A DNA stretch of 5,470 bases, taken from positions 1-5,470 of the forward strand of contig CAZJLO010000086.1 of assembly GCA_964547105.1 (NCBI GenBank), in the 5' to 3' direction. Positions 5,456 to 5,470 of this stretch are shown piece by piece. The notes below the pieces were generated by a model. It searched no databases. It was not told the DNA's origin and saw only the letters and a list, made by a program, of their open reading frames with translations. Every line of letters starts with the position of its first letter. Position 1 is the first letter of the stretch. This stretch comes from RXOA01 sp964547105 (GTDB lineage: Bacteria; Bipolaricaulota; Bipolaricaulia; UBA7950; UBA9294). The position numbers were made by a program, and so were the translations under genes.

Positions 5456-5470
5456 GGGACGAACGATTGT
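5456..5470. repeat. Operator-like repeat, copy 2, cut by the window edge
   Basis: GGGACGAACGATTGT is identical over 15 bases to copy 1 and starts exactly 37 bp from it. The window ends before it can be seen whether it also finishes in CCC to form the same palindrome. Confidence 0.6.

Noticed and set aside
1..5470. CRISPR array, tRNA/rRNA, insertion sequence or attachment site
   Set aside because: No spaced repeat array, cloverleaf, transposase-like protein or terminal inverted repeats were found; the only direct repeat is the two-copy site at the right edge.

Overview
This window looks like chromosomal DNA from a diderm (Gram-negative-type) bacterium. The DNA is fairly GC-rich, Shine-Dalgarno sites are strong (AGGAGG-type), and two sigma70-like promoters and one intrinsic terminator are recognisable. 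The outer-membrane lifestyle is inferred from an RND/MMPL exporter next to a LolA-like 'outer membrane lipoprotein-sorting' protein. I cannot name a phylum from the sequence.

Layout, following transcription from the right edge, since almost everything is on the minus strand. (1) 5470-5324: a control region with two copies of GGGACGAACGATTGT 37 bp apart. One copy completes an 18-bp imperfect palindrome, and a perfect TTGACA lies between the copies. (2) 5323-3051: one RND/MMPL exporter gene of about 757 codons, split by a 1-nt deletion near 4920 into an N-terminal piece and a C-terminal piece. (3) 2994-2176: the LolA-like periplasmic partner, 56 nt downstream with its own ribosome binding site. 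(4) 2135-2104: a clean Rho-independent terminator closing this two-gene operon. (5) 2084-1408: a separate promoter and a 202-aa multi-pass membrane protein that I do not recognise. (6) 1399-1277: two inverted repeats and a strong promoter. (7) 1276-610: a short secreted protein of unknown function, also broken by a 1-nt frameshift near its C-terminus. (8) 33-581, plus strand, convergent: a truncated aminoglycoside-phosphotransferase-fold protein whose catalytic loop and metal-binding motif residues are replaced, so it is a pseudokinase or a decaying fragment.

The exporter and the LolA-like protein probably act together in moving lipid or lipoprotein between the inner and outer membranes, as inferred for this commonly paired gene set. 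The paired operator-like repeats suggest the pair is under repressor control. Nothing links the 202-aa membrane protein, the secreted protein or the kinase-like fragment to that job.

Two independent single-base frameshifts in 5.5 kb, each in a gene that otherwise looks conserved, mean consensus or assembly errors must be weighed against real gene decay. I found no RNA genes, insertion sequences or CRISPR arrays, and no clearly new multi-gene system. The least explained items are the paired operator at the right edge, the catalytically empty kinase fold, and the secreted FPPGY-motif protein.
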